A stretch of 59,765 bases of DNA from F1-120-MAGs238 sp964484185 (GCA_964484185.1 CAZAEQ010000028.1:1-59765), one strand, 5' to 3'; counted from the stretch's first letter, positions 24,961-33,928 are shown. Program-made: numbers and translations. Notes: a model not told the origin generated them from the letters alone.

Positions 24961-25118
24961 GGTCCATTATTGCCCGCGTGGGGACCTCGCTGCACGAAGT
25001 AGATCACAAGCACCTATCCCCGTTCTGCCGAAGCAGGGCCCGCACTCGATGCCCGCACTTAAGACCAGTGCTCAAGACCATCGTTCGACGGTTTCCGGTG
25101 AGTTCCGCTGCGCTGTTC

Positions 25119-26489
25119 TCACGGCAAACCCTGGCTCCGACGTTGTTCAATCGAGCGCAGGCGGTTCTGCCATGCTTTGGCTTCGTCCGGTTCGGAGCGC
25201 ATCCACGGGCGAACGACTTGATACGTTTCATATCCGCGACGAACTGCTTCAACGCGCCAGTCAAACTCGTACTCGCCGTGCCCGCCCGCAAGCTCCGCAA
25301 CTTCGATCCCGTCCAGTCGTTTGATCGTGACGGCCAGACCTTTGGAATCGGCCGAGAGCGGCGTCAATTGCACGGTCATCCCCGCCTCGACAGCCAGGTT
25401 GCGGAAGTGGTTGGGCAAAGTCACGCGGGCCCGCCCGTTCACGAGGCGGCCAGTGCCGCGAATGTACATTGCGGCCTCGGGCCCCTCGGGGCAGCAATAC
25501 CAGATGTCGGTCGTGGGGTCAGCGGGGTTGGGAGCGCGGAAGTTCTTCACGTCGCCGACGATTGCAGCTCTGCCTGTAGTGGGCTCTCGGTACATCCCCG
25601 CGTCAAAGTCGCCCGTTTCTGGACTAAACATCGTCAGCGCGGGGTCTCCCGCGGGCTGGTTCCCGAAGCGCCAGATTCGCCGACCTGACGAGTCAAAGAT
25701 TTCCGTACTGTCAAAGAAGTTGGTGGTCAAATCCAGACGGAGTTTTCCCCTCACGTTGAGCGTCCCGAGCGGCGAGTTGGTGCCGATGCCGACGCTGCCG
25801 CTGAACGCGTTGAGGATGATGTCGCCACTGGAGCGCGCGTTGACGATAGAGAAGTCGGGATTGCCGGCGGTTCCAAAGCCAATCCAAGCGGTCTCGATTC
25901 CCGTGCCGTTGCGGTATGAGACATAGCCTGCTTGGGCAGAGTTCGTTCCGGTGTCCTGAAGCTTGAGGACGGCGAACGTAGACGCGATGTGCAACGGAGC
26001 GCTGGGGGTAGTCGTACCGATGCCAACGTTGCCGCTGTTGTCCACGAAAACAGCTCTGGCTGGAGATCCATCGGGTGCCGCCAGCGAGAATGCCGACGCC
26101 GCCTGAATCGAGGTCGGGACGGGGGTGATGAGTTGACGGGGAGACAGCGTGGTGAAGCCAGACGTGTCGGCGCATCCGAGCCCGGTATCCGGACGCACGA
26201 GGATTTCAATGTAGCGCTGGTTGGGTGTGGCGAACTGTTCACCGAAGTCGATGGTGGTGGTGAAGACGCCGTCCTGGACTTGGATGTTGTCAATGCACTG
26301 CGTCGTGCCAAGTTGTGTTCCGCTGCTGGCCGCATCAAAGAGCCGGAGTCGGAAGTCGTGCTGCCCCTGGGTCAGTGCTCCGCCATTCTTCAACTGCCCT
26401 TGAAACGTAAAGGCCGTCGGCTGAGCGGCGGCTCCATAGGCGAGGGCGGACGATACAGCGAACAAAAGGGTTCGGACGAGCGATTTCAT
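25119..26489 (-). CDS. Exported VGIGT-repeat surface protein
   Basis: The 456-residue protein has a signal peptide (MKSLVRTLLFAVSSALAYGAAAQ) with a GGAG ribosome binding site 7 bases upstream. An N-terminal region (FQGQLKNGG...RLRLFDA) leads to repeats of the type SGNVGIGTTTPSAPLHI (about 150-165) and SGSVGIGTNSPLGTLNVRG (about 225-245), as in phage tail-fibre and bacterial surface proteins. The C-terminal 130 residues (EGPEAAMYIRGTGRLVNG...) form a separate conserved-looking domain with a Glu/Arg-rich end. No S74 self-cleaving peptidase motif was found. The two VGIGT repeats may form a trimeric or beta-helical stalk. Function unknown; a surface or adhesin role is inferred from this layout. 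Confidence 0.75.
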   Translation of the reverse strand: MKSLVRTLLFAVSSALAYGAAAQPTAFTFQGQLKNGGALTQGQHDFRLRLFDAASSGTQLGTTQCIDNIQVQDGVFTTTIDFGEQFATPNQRYIEILVRPDTGLGCADTSGFTTLSPRQLITPVPTSIQAASAFSLAAPDGSPARAVFVDNSGNVGIGTTTPSAPLHIASTFAVLKLQDTGTNSAQAGYVSYRNGTGIETAWIGFGTAGNPDFSIVNARSSGDIILNAFSGSVGIGTNSPLGTLNVRGKLRLDLTTNFFDSTEIFDSSGRRIWRFGNQPAGDPALTMFSPETGDFDAGMYREPTTGRAAIVGDVKNFRAPNPADPTTDIWYCCPEGPEAAMYIRGTGRLVNGRARVTLPNHFRNLAVEAGMTVQLTPLSADSKGLAVTIKRLDGIEVAELAGGHGEYEFDWRVEAVRRGYETYQVVRPWMRSEPDEAKAWQNRLRSIEQRRSQGLP

Positions 26490-26707
26490 ATCTAGTCTCC
26501 ATCGACCCCGGAATTCGGGGAAGGCACTCAGCATCAAGCGGAAAGCGTCGCGCGGAGCGCCGTGATTGCGGAAGGTGCGGCCATTTTCTTGAGTCAACAG
26601 AATTGGCAAGCCGGCCAATTGCAAGGCAGATATTTGGTTATAGGACTTAAATTCGTCAAAATCTACCATCTTTTTACCTTCTCCCAACAAAACTCAACCC
26701 GTTCCAC

Positions 26708-26735
26708 TTGACACAACCCGCCCCCATCGGATAAC
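26708..26735 (+). promoter_or_regulatory. Sigma-70-type promoter, leaderless start predicted
   Basis: TTGACA (26708-26713), a 16-base spacer and GATAAC (26730-26735) are followed by 8 bases and the ATG at 26744. The spacing matches the promoter at 2406, so the transcript should begin at or near the start codon. Confidence 0.7.
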
Positions 26736-26743
26736 GTACGTGC

Positions 26744-27262
26744 ATGCAAACCGAACCCAATCAACTCAACGACGTTTTCACACTCCTCCAGCAGTCTTTC
26801 ATCGAAACTGCTCCCCTCGAAGTCACCGATCCGCGTTGGACTTCCTTCCTCGATTCCTATTCCATTTTCCAGCAAATCGAGCTCAACAAGCTCCTCAAAC
26901 AAAAAATTGCCGAAGACCCTTCGAATGAGGCCACCGCCGCACTCCTGCGTTCTCACGCACTCTTTGAACGCACCCGCTCCCGAATGGTCCGCATCGCCGA
27001 TGCTGCCAACCGCACATCTGACCACGCCTCCCCAGATCGCGACGATGCAATTGAATTTCTTCTCGCCGAACTTGCCGACGGCGAACGCCCCGCATCTGAA
27101 CTCTTCGCAACAGCCCAATCCCTCGGAATCTCTGCACGCACGCTCAAGCGCGCCAAATCCGCTCTCAACATCACCAGCCGCCTCGTCCGCTCCAACCAAA
27201 AACGCGCGTGGATATGGTCACTCTCCGTCCAAACCACCACCGCCCCCTCGATTTCAGCGTAA
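26744..27262 (+). CDS. Small protein with C-terminal winged-helix-like domain
   Basis: The 172-residue protein has an N-terminal helical half (residues 1-95) and a C-terminal segment, AIEFLLAELADGERPASELFATAQSLGISARTLKRAKSALNITSR, ending RAWIWSL. This pattern (short helix, ASEL.., GIS.RTLKRAK.LN, RVRS...WSL) is typical of the winged-helix domain at the end of phage and plasmid primases and DNA-binding ATPases. Here it stands without any ATPase domain, so it is probably a free DNA-binding protein or a remnant. It is the only gene here that resembles mobile-element material in this part. Function is not known. The start is fixed by the promoter-like TTGACA/GATAAC 8 bases upstream. Confidence 0.6.
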   Translation: MQTEPNQLNDVFTLLQQSFIETAPLEVTDPRWTSFLDSYSIFQQIELNKLLKQKIAEDPSNEATAALLRSHALFERTRSRMVRIADAANRTSDHASPDRDDAIEFLLAELADGERPASELFATAQSLGISARTLKRAKSALNITSRLVRSNQKRAWIWSLSVQTTTAPSISA

Positions 27263-27266
27263 AAAC

Positions 27267-27360
27267 CTAAGGGTGCCAACTAATTTGGCCCCCTTAGAAA
27301 CCCTTGGCCCCCTTAGAAATTTCGGTTCTTTCCTAGTGCCTAGTGCCAAATGCCTAGTGC
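27267..27360. repeat. Hairpin and short direct repeats downstream of the winged-helix gene
   Basis: The arms CTAAGGG (27267-27273) with CCCTTAG (27291-27297), and GCCAA (27275-27279) with TTGGC (27285-27289), pair into a 12-pair stem. The 16-base unit TTGGCCCCCTTAGAAA occurs twice (27285-27300 and 27304-27319), and CCTAGTGC occurs three times (27332, 27339, 27353). Confidence 0.7.
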
Positions 27361-27466
27361 CTGTCCCCTGTTACTTACCTAAAAGCCCCGCCAGCGCGCA
27401 GCTATGCTGCCAACCTCATCTTCCCGCCCAATTCAACAGGTGGACAGTTTTTGACCGGAGATATGC

Positions 27467-28888
27467 ATGCTCGGACGAGTCTTCAAAGCCTACGACATTC
27501 GCGCAACCTACCCCGATCTGCTCAATGACCAAATGGCATGGCAGATCGGTTACGGCGCTGCAAAGTTCCTCATGTCCGATGCCGCCGACGGCGGCGAAAA
27601 TTCGCCCATGATGCGCAACATCATCGTCGGCCGCGACATGCGACTCTCGTCTCCAGCCCTCCACAAAAATCTCGTCGAGGGAATCAATGCCGCCGGAGCT
27701 GACTGCATCGACATCGGTCTCTGCGACACCTCGATGGTCTACTTCGCAATCAACCATCTCGACTGCGCCGGCGGCGTGATGGTCACCGCCAGCCACAACC
27801 CGCCGCAGTACAACGGATTCAAAATCTCAAAGCGCAAAGCCGCACCGGTCGGTGAAGCAACCGGACTCGCCGAAATTCGCAAACAGGCCGCGATGGTCGA
27901 TCGCTCCATGTCGATCGCCGTCACCGGCCACTCCGAAGCGCGTGATCTCTGGGGCCCGTACATTAAGCACGTCCACAAATTCCTCGACACCGGCGGCAAA
28001 AAACTCAAAGTCGTCATCGACGCTTCCAACGGCATGGCTGGCACAATGGTGCCGAAGGTCTTTGGAAAAAACGGCTCCATGGTTCCCGGTCTCACAGTCA
28101 TCGAACTGAATTACGAAAATTCCAGGGGCGTCTTCGCTCACGAACCAAATCCGCTCGTAGCTTCAAACCTCCGCCAGCTACAAGAAACCGTCGTGCGTGA
28201 AAAAGCCGATCTGGGCTTCTGCTTCGATGGCGATGCCGATCGCTGCGTGCTCGTCGATGAAAAAGGCCAAATCGTCGGCTGCGATCATCTCACTGGTTTG
28301 TTTGCCCCGTACTTTCTCTCAAAGACTCCCGGCGCAGCAGTGGTGTACGACCTTCGCTCCAGCAAAGCCGTTGAAGAAGACATCAAGAAAGCCGGCGGCA
28401 AGCCCATCCGCGGCCGCGTCGGTCACGTCTTCATGAAGCAACTCATGAAGGAACAAAAATGCTGTTTCGGCGGCGAGCTCTCCGGCCACTTCTACTTCGC
28501 TGGTAACTTCAATGCTGATTCAGGCGCCATCGCCATGGCGGCCGCGCTCTCAGTGCTCGCAAAAAGCACAAAGCCCATGAGCCAGTTGATCGCGCCCATT
28601 GCTCGCTACGCCCAGTCCGGCGAAATCAATTTCCAGATTGAGAACAAAGACGCCGCGTTGGCGGACCTCAAGCGCACCTTCGGCCCCGGCTCACCTTCGA
28701 ACGGCACAACCGATGAACTCGACGGCGTCACCATCGACTGCTTCGCCAAAGAAGGCTGGTGGTGCAACGTCCGCAAGAGCAACACCGAGCCACTCTTGCG
28801 CCTGAACCTCGAAGCAAAAGATGCCAAGACATTGGAACGCGCATTGGCACAGCTCACACCAAAGCTCGGCAAAAAAGTTGATCACTAA
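27467..28888 (+). CDS. Phosphohexomutase (phosphomannomutase/phosphoglucomutase)
   Basis: The 473-residue protein has the phosphoserine loop TASHNPPQYNGFK (Ser109), the metal-binding loop DGDADR (254-259), the sugar loop GGELSGH (335-341) and the phosphate-binding RKSNTEPLLRLN near the end. These are the four active-site loops of the alpha-D-phosphohexomutase family, which moves phosphate between C1 and C6 of glucose or mannose and supplies nucleotide sugars for glycans. GGELSGH in place of the common GGEMSGH does not decide between mannose and glucose. The ATG has GGAG upstream. No neighbour tells whether it serves lipopolysaccharide, glycogen or another pathway. Confidence 0.93.
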   Translation: MLGRVFKAYDIRATYPDLLNDQMAWQIGYGAAKFLMSDAADGGENSPMMRNIIVGRDMRLSSPALHKNLVEGINAAGADCIDIGLCDTSMVYFAINHLDCAGGVMVTASHNPPQYNGFKISKRKAAPVGEATGLAEIRKQAAMVDRSMSIAVTGHSEARDLWGPYIKHVHKFLDTGGKKLKVVIDASNGMAGTMVPKVFGKNGSMVPGLTVIELNYENSRGVFAHEPNPLVASNLRQLQETVVREKADLGFCFDGDADRCVLVDEKGQIVGCDHLTGLFAPYFLSKTPGAAVVYDLRSSKAVEEDIKKAGGKPIRGRVGHVFMKQLMKEQKCCFGGELSGHFYFAGNFNADSGAIAMAAALSVLAKSTKPMSQLIAPIARYAQSGEINFQIENKDAALADLKRTFGPGSPSNGTTDELDGVTIDCFAKEGWWCNVRKSNTEPLLRLNLEAKDAKTLERALAQLTPKLGKKVDH

Positions 28889-28973
28889 AGACTGATGTTT
28901 TGCCGGACCCATGCAAGTGCCGAATCTCGCAGGGTCTCGGTGCAGGGTCACTCTCAGTTTGACAGATTTGCCG

Positions 28974-29002
28974 TTGCGACCCGCCGCGTTTTCTGGTATC
29001 GT
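28974..29002 (+). promoter_or_regulatory. Promoter of the OPT transporter gene
   Basis: TTGCGA (28974-28979), a 17-base spacer and TATCGT (28997-29002) lie upstream of the ATG at 29029. The predicted leader is about 20 bases and contains GGAG. Confidence 0.5.
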
Positions 29003-29028
29003 GCCCAACCAAACCCGGAGCCGACCGC

Positions 29029-31041
29029 ATGGCGATTCAGAATCTGACGGAAGAACAAGTTGCAACCTGGACCCGCGAGCAAAAAGATCGCTGGTGGCTC
29101 GACAACATTTTCCGCGGCGACATGGCCCAGCTCACCATCCGCTCCGCCATCACGGGCTTCGTGCTCGGTGGTGTTCTTTCCGCAACCAATCTCTACGTGA
29201 GTGCAAAAACCGGCATCACACTGGGCGTGGGTCTGACCTCGGTGATCCTGGCCTTTGCAATGTTCAAATTCCTCTCAGCCATGAGAGTCGCCAAAGACTT
29301 CACGATCCTTGAAAACAACGCGATGCAGTCAATCGCGACCAGCGCGGGCTACATGACCGTGCCACTGATGTCGAGTTTCGCGGCGTATTTCTGGAAAGCC
29401 AACGTCGTCCTTCCCTGGTATCAGCTCTTCATCTTCAACATCGTCACCGCATGCATGGGCGTTCTCGTCGCATTCCCCATGAAGCGCCGCTTCATCAACG
29501 ATGAACAACAGCCATTCCCCGAAGGTCGTGCCTGCGGCGTTGTTCTCGATACGCTCTATTCAGGGAAGGGCGCTATCGGTATGGTTCAAGCGAAAGCCCT
29601 GCTTGTGGCAGCGCTTGCAACGGGCGCAATTCAATTCGCCGCCGGCGAAGCATACATGAGGTTTATCTGGTGCACGCTCCTTGGACGCGACTCCTACTTC
29701 GTATTGATCGAAAGACTTGAGACCATTTACTTCAAGTTCATCGCTTCCAAGGGCGAGGTCGGACCGACGCTCGCGGGTATCCCATTCAAGGAACTTGCCA
29801 TTTGGCCCTCGCTCGATCTGGCCATGCTTGGAACGGGTGGGCTCATGGGTCTGCGCACCTCGACCAGCATGCTCATTGGCGCAGTCATTAACTTCCTGAT
29901 TCTCGCCCCGTGGATGATCTACCGCGGCGACATTTTGACCAAAGGCTCTCGCCTTACATGGGACCAGGTTACCGAAAAGATCAATCTGGGAACTATGACC
30001 CTTAGCCAGGTGACCTTTGGTCGCACCGAAATCGTGAACCAATGGGCAATCTGGTGGGGCGTTGGCATCATGGTGGTAGGGTCATTGATCGCACTCTTCG
30101 CCAAACCCAAGGTCATCATCGATGCCTTCAAGGGAATGCTCGGCAAGAAGCAGGAGGGCGTTGATCCTGTTGCGCACATTGAACTGCCGCTGAAGTACTC
30201 GTTCATCGGACTTCCAATCCTCGCGCTCGCAACTGCGTGGATGGCACACGAGTGGTATCAGGTTCCCTACTGGATGACGTTCGTCGCGCTTCCACTCGTC
30301 TTCGCACTCTCACTGATCTGCACAAATGCAATGGCACTCACAAGCTGGACCCCAACCGGCGCACTGGCCAAAATCCCGCAGTTCACCTTCGGCATGATCA
30401 ATCCCACCAATCCCGGTGTGAATCTCATGACCGCAGGTATCACGGCTTCTGTGGCAAGTAACGCGGCCAATCTGCTTTCAGATATCAAGCCCGGCTACAT
30501 GCTCGGCGCCAAACCACGCCAGCAGGCAGTCGGTCACATCATCGGCATCATCGCCGGAGCAGTTGTCAGCACCCCATTGTTCTACGTCATGTTCCTCAGC
30601 AAACGCACAGAAGGCCAGACCGTCGAGCAGGCAATGGTCAGCGATCAGTTCCCCATGCCATCCGCAGTGCAGTGGAAGGGCGTCGCTGACATTATCGAAC
30701 GCGGCTTCAAGGGTCTGAGCCCCTCGATCATGTGGTCGCTGGGAATCGCCGCGGTTGTCGCACTGGTCTTTGAACTCCTGCGCATGCGTACCAAGGGCAA
30801 ATTCTGGCTGAGCCCCGTCAGCATCGGCCTTGGCGTTGTGCTTCCACCAGATGCAACACTCTGCATGTTCATCGGCGCTGTGGTCTTCCATCTGCTCCAC
30901 AAGCGCAATGAACTCCGCGAAGGCACACTCGGCCACACACTCTGGGTTCGTTCCATGGAGCCAATCTGCGCAGGCATCATCGCTGGCGCAGCCCTCACCG
31001 GTATCGGTGACAAGCTCCTCGATGTATTCTTCTTCGGCTGA
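29029..31041 (+). CDS. OPT-family oligopeptide or metal-chelate transporter
   Basis: The 670-residue polytopic protein carries the OPT-family segment FPEGRACGVVLDTLYSGKG near residue 165, an N-terminal NLYVSAKTGITLG and a C-terminal GLGVVLPPDATLCMFIGAVV, with about 14-16 helices. OPT proteins move small peptides, glutathione or metal-siderophore complexes across the inner membrane by proton symport. The bacterial branch is often annotated simply as an oligopeptide transporter. No partner is needed. The start is supported by GGAG upstream and a promoter-like pair. The gene runs almost directly into a methyltransferase gene. Confidence 0.9.
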   Translation: MAIQNLTEEQVATWTREQKDRWWLDNIFRGDMAQLTIRSAITGFVLGGVLSATNLYVSAKTGITLGVGLTSVILAFAMFKFLSAMRVAKDFTILENNAMQSIATSAGYMTVPLMSSFAAYFWKANVVLPWYQLFIFNIVTACMGVLVAFPMKRRFINDEQQPFPEGRACGVVLDTLYSGKGAIGMVQAKALLVAALATGAIQFAAGEAYMRFIWCTLLGRDSYFVLIERLETIYFKFIASKGEVGPTLAGIPFKELAIWPSLDLAMLGTGGLMGLRTSTSMLIGAVINFLILAPWMIYRGDILTKGSRLTWDQVTEKINLGTMTLSQVTFGRTEIVNQWAIWWGVGIMVVGSLIALFAKPKVIIDAFKGMLGKKQEGVDPVAHIELPLKYSFIGLPILALATAWMAHEWYQVPYWMTFVALPLVFALSLICTNAMALTSWTPTGALAKIPQFTFGMINPTNPGVNLMTAGITASVASNAANLLSDIKPGYMLGAKPRQQAVGHIIGIIAGAVVSTPLFYVMFLSKRTEGQTVEQAMVSDQFPMPSAVQWKGVADIIERGFKGLSPSIMWSLGIAAVVALVFELLRMRTKGKFWLSPVSIGLGVVLPPDATLCMFIGAVVFHLLHKRNELREGTLGHTLWVRSMEPICAGIIAGAALTGIGDKLLDVFFFG

Positions 31042-31046
31042 TATTC

Positions 31047-31811
31047 ATGAAAAATCCTCGGGACAATGAGCGGAGAATCGCGGCCTCATTCGACCTGCCG
31101 AAAGCACTCGCGCCCTGGGCGACATATCTCCTGCACGAGATACACAGAATGGGCGCGAGCCCGTTCCAAGTTGCTATGCTGAGTATTGATGCCGATGTAT
31201 ACGGAAAGCAGCGAGCGCTCGACCTTGCCTGCGGTAAAGGAGAGGTCGCATTCTGTCTCGCCCGCTTAAGAGATTGGACTGTCACGGGCGTTGATCTGTC
31301 CAGCGATTTCATATCGATTGCAAATAGTGAGAAGACCCAGTGCACAGCCAACGAAGGTCTTCGCGTGCAGTTCAAAGTCGCGGATGTTGAGACCTTCAAG
31401 TCTGCCCGCAAGTTCGATGTCGTGCTCATGCTCAATCTCTATCCTGCAAAGAAGGCTCTCGCGGCGTGCCGCAAATACGTAAAGCCCGGCGGCGTTGTAA
31501 TCGTCGACGATGCGGTCTGTGTCAGGGGCAAAAAGGACCGGCGATGGCTCACCATCAAAGAGATGACCAACTCGCTTGAAAAGGGCGGCTGCAAAGTGAT
31601 TGCGGTGAGACAGATCAAGAAGGATTCGGTGGCCCGTTCCTTCGACTACATCGAAGAGGAACTGCGTTGTAACTGTCGTAGATTGGCCGCTCGGATGTTG
31701 AAGCTTGATCGCCCCATCGAGCAATATCTGGCCCGCATCAAGAATTCCCGCAAACTCCTGACCGGACCCCTGCGCCCCACGCTCTTTGCGATCAAAATAC
31801 CCTCAAAATAG
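31047..31811 (+). CDS. Class I SAM-dependent methyltransferase
   Basis: The 254-residue protein has motif I LDLACGKGEV at residues 58-67, an acidic VDLSSDFI at strand 2 and a DVVLMLNLYPAKKALAACRKYVKPGG segment at strand 4. It fits the methyltransferase-domain family that includes UbiE-like enzymes; the substrate is unknown. It begins 5 bases after the OPT transporter stop codon and is followed, with the stop directly abutting, by the calpain-like gene, so the three probably form one transcript. The first 45 residues are helical and may bind the substrate. Confidence 0.82.
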   Translation: MKNPRDNERRIAASFDLPKALAPWATYLLHEIHRMGASPFQVAMLSIDADVYGKQRALDLACGKGEVAFCLARLRDWTVTGVDLSSDFISIANSEKTQCTANEGLRVQFKVADVETFKSARKFDVVLMLNLYPAKKALAACRKYVKPGGVVIVDDAVCVRGKKDRRWLTIKEMTNSLEKGGCKVIAVRQIKKDSVARSFDYIEEELRCNCRRLAARMLKLDRPIEQYLARIKNSRKLLTGPLRPTLFAIKIPSK

Positions 31812-32990
31812 GTGCAATGGCTGCCGCGGCGATTCGTTATACTGGGCATGATGCTCGCCCTCATCGCTGCTATTCTCGCGGCCCCAACTCCGTTTCGTAC
31901 GATTGTCGAGAGTCACTTTGACTCATGGGACGCCAATCGCGATCAGGTCATCTCCGCGACCGAGCTCGATTGTCTGGCTCTTGATCATTCCAACACCGGC
32001 GAACTCGCGGCCGCGATCGCATCGCTCAAACTCGCCCGCCGCTCAACCAAAGTTACCTATCCACCATTCACGCGCGAGTACCTCTTGAGCGAAGTGATGG
32101 ATGGCGGCACTGGCGACTTGGCCTCTGAGCAAGATGAACACGAGCGTGCAGAAAAAGCCAAGGGTCGCAAGGGATTGATTGACAGATACTCGCGCGCGTA
32201 CAAGAAAATCGCGAGCACCAAGCGCGAGCTCTTTGCAGATCACACTCCTGATCTCGATGCGTGTCGTCAGGGACCGCTCGGCGATTGTTTTCTGGTTGCC
32301 GCGATTGGAGCGGCGATTCATCGTGATGCAAACTCGATCAAAGACATGATCCAAATGACCCCCGATGGCGGTTACTCGGTCACGTTTCGCTATGGCGGCC
32401 CGATTCAGATTCCACCTTTGACCGATGCGCAGATGTGTCTCACATCCACAACCGGCGATGAAGGACTGTGGCTCCCGGTTCTTGAAGAGGCTTTTGGAAG
32501 TCTTCGTGCCAGGACCACCAGGGCCAAGCCCGGAACCATTCCGATGGAAGTCGGGAGTGATGCGATCGCGCACGGCGGTTCGATTCGCACCACGATAAAA
32601 GCCTTTACTGGCAATGAGACCAAGTCGCTCTCGCTAAAAACGAAGCTCAAGGCCGATCAGTCAAATCTGGACGATCTTGCATCCAAACTCCGCGCTGAAC
32701 TTCGAACTGCCGCAGGTGCAAATTCGCTCATGGGCCTGAGCACTCCAAAAGAAGGCGCTCCGCCTGGAATAGCCAACAACCATGCGTATGCGGTGTTGTC
32801 ATTTGATGCTGAAAAAGACGAAGTTCGAATCTGGAACCCGCATGGCAACAGTTACAAGCCAAAGCGAGAACCCGGACTCAAGAATGGATTCCCCACCAGC
32901 CGCGGCGTTTTCACGATGAAGGTGACTGACATCGTCCAGGTGTTCCGCACCGCCACGTTTGAAATCCAGAAACCGACTCTGGATTACTGA
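31812..32990 (+). CDS. Exported EF-hand/calpain-type cysteine protease
   Basis: The 392-residue protein has a signal-type N-terminus (RRFVILGMMLALIAAILAA), a canonical EF-hand loop at residues 40-51 (DANRDQVISATE, with D40, N42, D44, S48 and E51 as ligands) and a papain-like C2 domain. Its catalytic triad is seen in QGPLGDCF (Cys159), ANNHAYAV (His324) and RIWNPHG (Asn342), all as in calpains. It is likely exported and calcium-controlled. The GTG at 31812 directly abuts the upstream stop codon. An ATG at 31848 lies 4 bases after a TATACT box (31838-31843) and is an alternative start, still leaving a signal peptide. Substrates are unknown. Confidence 0.85.
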   Translation: MQWLPRRFVILGMMLALIAAILAAPTPFRTIVESHFDSWDANRDQVISATELDCLALDHSNTGELAAAIASLKLARRSTKVTYPPFTREYLLSEVMDGGTGDLASEQDEHERAEKAKGRKGLIDRYSRAYKKIASTKRELFADHTPDLDACRQGPLGDCFLVAAIGAAIHRDANSIKDMIQMTPDGGYSVTFRYGGPIQIPPLTDAQMCLTSTTGDEGLWLPVLEEAFGSLRARTTRAKPGTIPMEVGSDAIAHGGSIRTTIKAFTGNETKSLSLKTKLKADQSNLDDLASKLRAELRTAAGANSLMGLSTPKEGAPPGIANNHAYAVLSFDAEKDEVRIWNPHGNSYKPKREPGLKNGFPTSRGVFTMKVTDIVQVFRTATFEIQKPTLDY

Positions 32991-33102
32991 AAAGCGCGAA
33001 GCGACCTGTCGGCATCCTGATGGAGAATCACGGAATCGACAGGCTGCGAGCACTTTCCGATCCGCCAATATCCGCAAAAACACCAACGAATCGCGGCAGA
33101 AT

Positions 33103-33112
33103 GTGATATACT
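33103..33112 (+). promoter_or_regulatory. Extended -10 element, leaderless start predicted
   Basis: TGTGATATACT contains the extended -10 form TG-n-TATACT (-10 box 33107-33112), ending 9 bases before the ATG at 33122. No good -35 box is seen, as expected for extended -10 promoters. Confidence 0.55.
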
Positions 33113-33121
33113 CCCGCAAGC

Positions 33122-33892
33122 ATGGATGCCCGTTCTGCCAATCCCGCCGCCGCCGAAAAACGAGTGTTGCCCGCGCGCGTGATTTGTGTGCTCTGGCACC
33201 CTCCTGGCCGCAGCGTAGATCCTGAACTTGCTGGCGTTTTGAGCCGGTGGCAGGGGCTGCTTGTGACGGAGTGCTCAAGCGCTCCGGCGGCGATTGCTCA
33301 CCTTGCCTGTCTTGAACGCACGATGCGAAAGGAGCAACGTGAGGCGACGGTGCTCTTGCTTATCGAGCCTGAAAAGCTGAGCGGTGTCTGCGATGTCCTG
33401 TGTGTATTGGATAAATTTTCGCCCACCACCAGAGCCTGGTGTTATGAATCTGGTTCGCCGGAAATGCTTCGCGCAATCACGCCGGTTGATGTCGCTCGAT
33501 TTACGCGCGTAAGTCTGCAGCGGCAACAGGCGCGGCGGCCTGAGACCACGCCGCAGATTCACGTGGTTGCGCAGCAAGCGCAGTTAAACAGGACAAATTC
33601 ACAGGTCGGATCGCAGGGCAGGTCACAAGTCGGGCCAGCAGATCTCAGGCTTGCTCAATCAGGGTCAGATGTGCCGGCTCATGAGAAGGCGCCGGGCGCC
33701 ATCCCTGTTGTGCCGCGATTGACCCTTCAAACCAACGTTGATTCAGACGTTTCGCCAGCTCAGAATGCTGGAAAAGCGTCCGATAACGCGCAAAATTCAA
33801 ATCCGAAAATGCACAACGGGATTTCGAACGTATTAACTCCTGAGGAAATGGCAATGTTGTTGGCGGATGATGACAAGAGTCGGCACGGTTGA
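33122..33892 (+). CDS. Protein with receiver-like N-terminus, function unknown
   Basis: The 256-residue protein has an N-terminal Rossmann-like part (residues 15-135: ARVICVLWHPP, TVLLLIEPEKL, TRAWCYESG) resembling a receiver without the phosphorylated Asp. A Gln/Ser/Pro-rich linker follows, and it ends NVLTPEEMAMLLADD, a short acidic helix. It lies 37 bases before the diguanylate cyclase gene, whose N-terminus looks like another degenerate receiver, so the two may work together. The LTPEEM end resembles short helices of response-regulator partners, but I cannot name the family. Its promoter ends 9 bases before the ATG. Confidence 0.6.
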   Translation: MDARSANPAAAEKRVLPARVICVLWHPPGRSVDPELAGVLSRWQGLLVTECSSAPAAIAHLACLERTMRKEQREATVLLLIEPEKLSGVCDVLCVLDKFSPTTRAWCYESGSPEMLRAITPVDVARFTRVSLQRQQARRPETTPQIHVVAQQAQLNRTNSQVGSQGRSQVGPADLRLAQSGSDVPAHEKAPGAIPVVPRLTLQTNVDSDVSPAQNAGKASDNAQNSNPKMHNGISNVLTPEEMAMLLADDDKSRHG

Positions 33893-33928
33893 TTGCAATG
33901 CCAATTTTCAGGTCCCTAAGGTGAATGC

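Noticed and set aside
33535..33660. Gln-rich repeat in the pseudo-receiver gene taken as a CRISPR-like array
   Set aside because: No repeats with regular spacers. It is an ordinary low-complexity linker.
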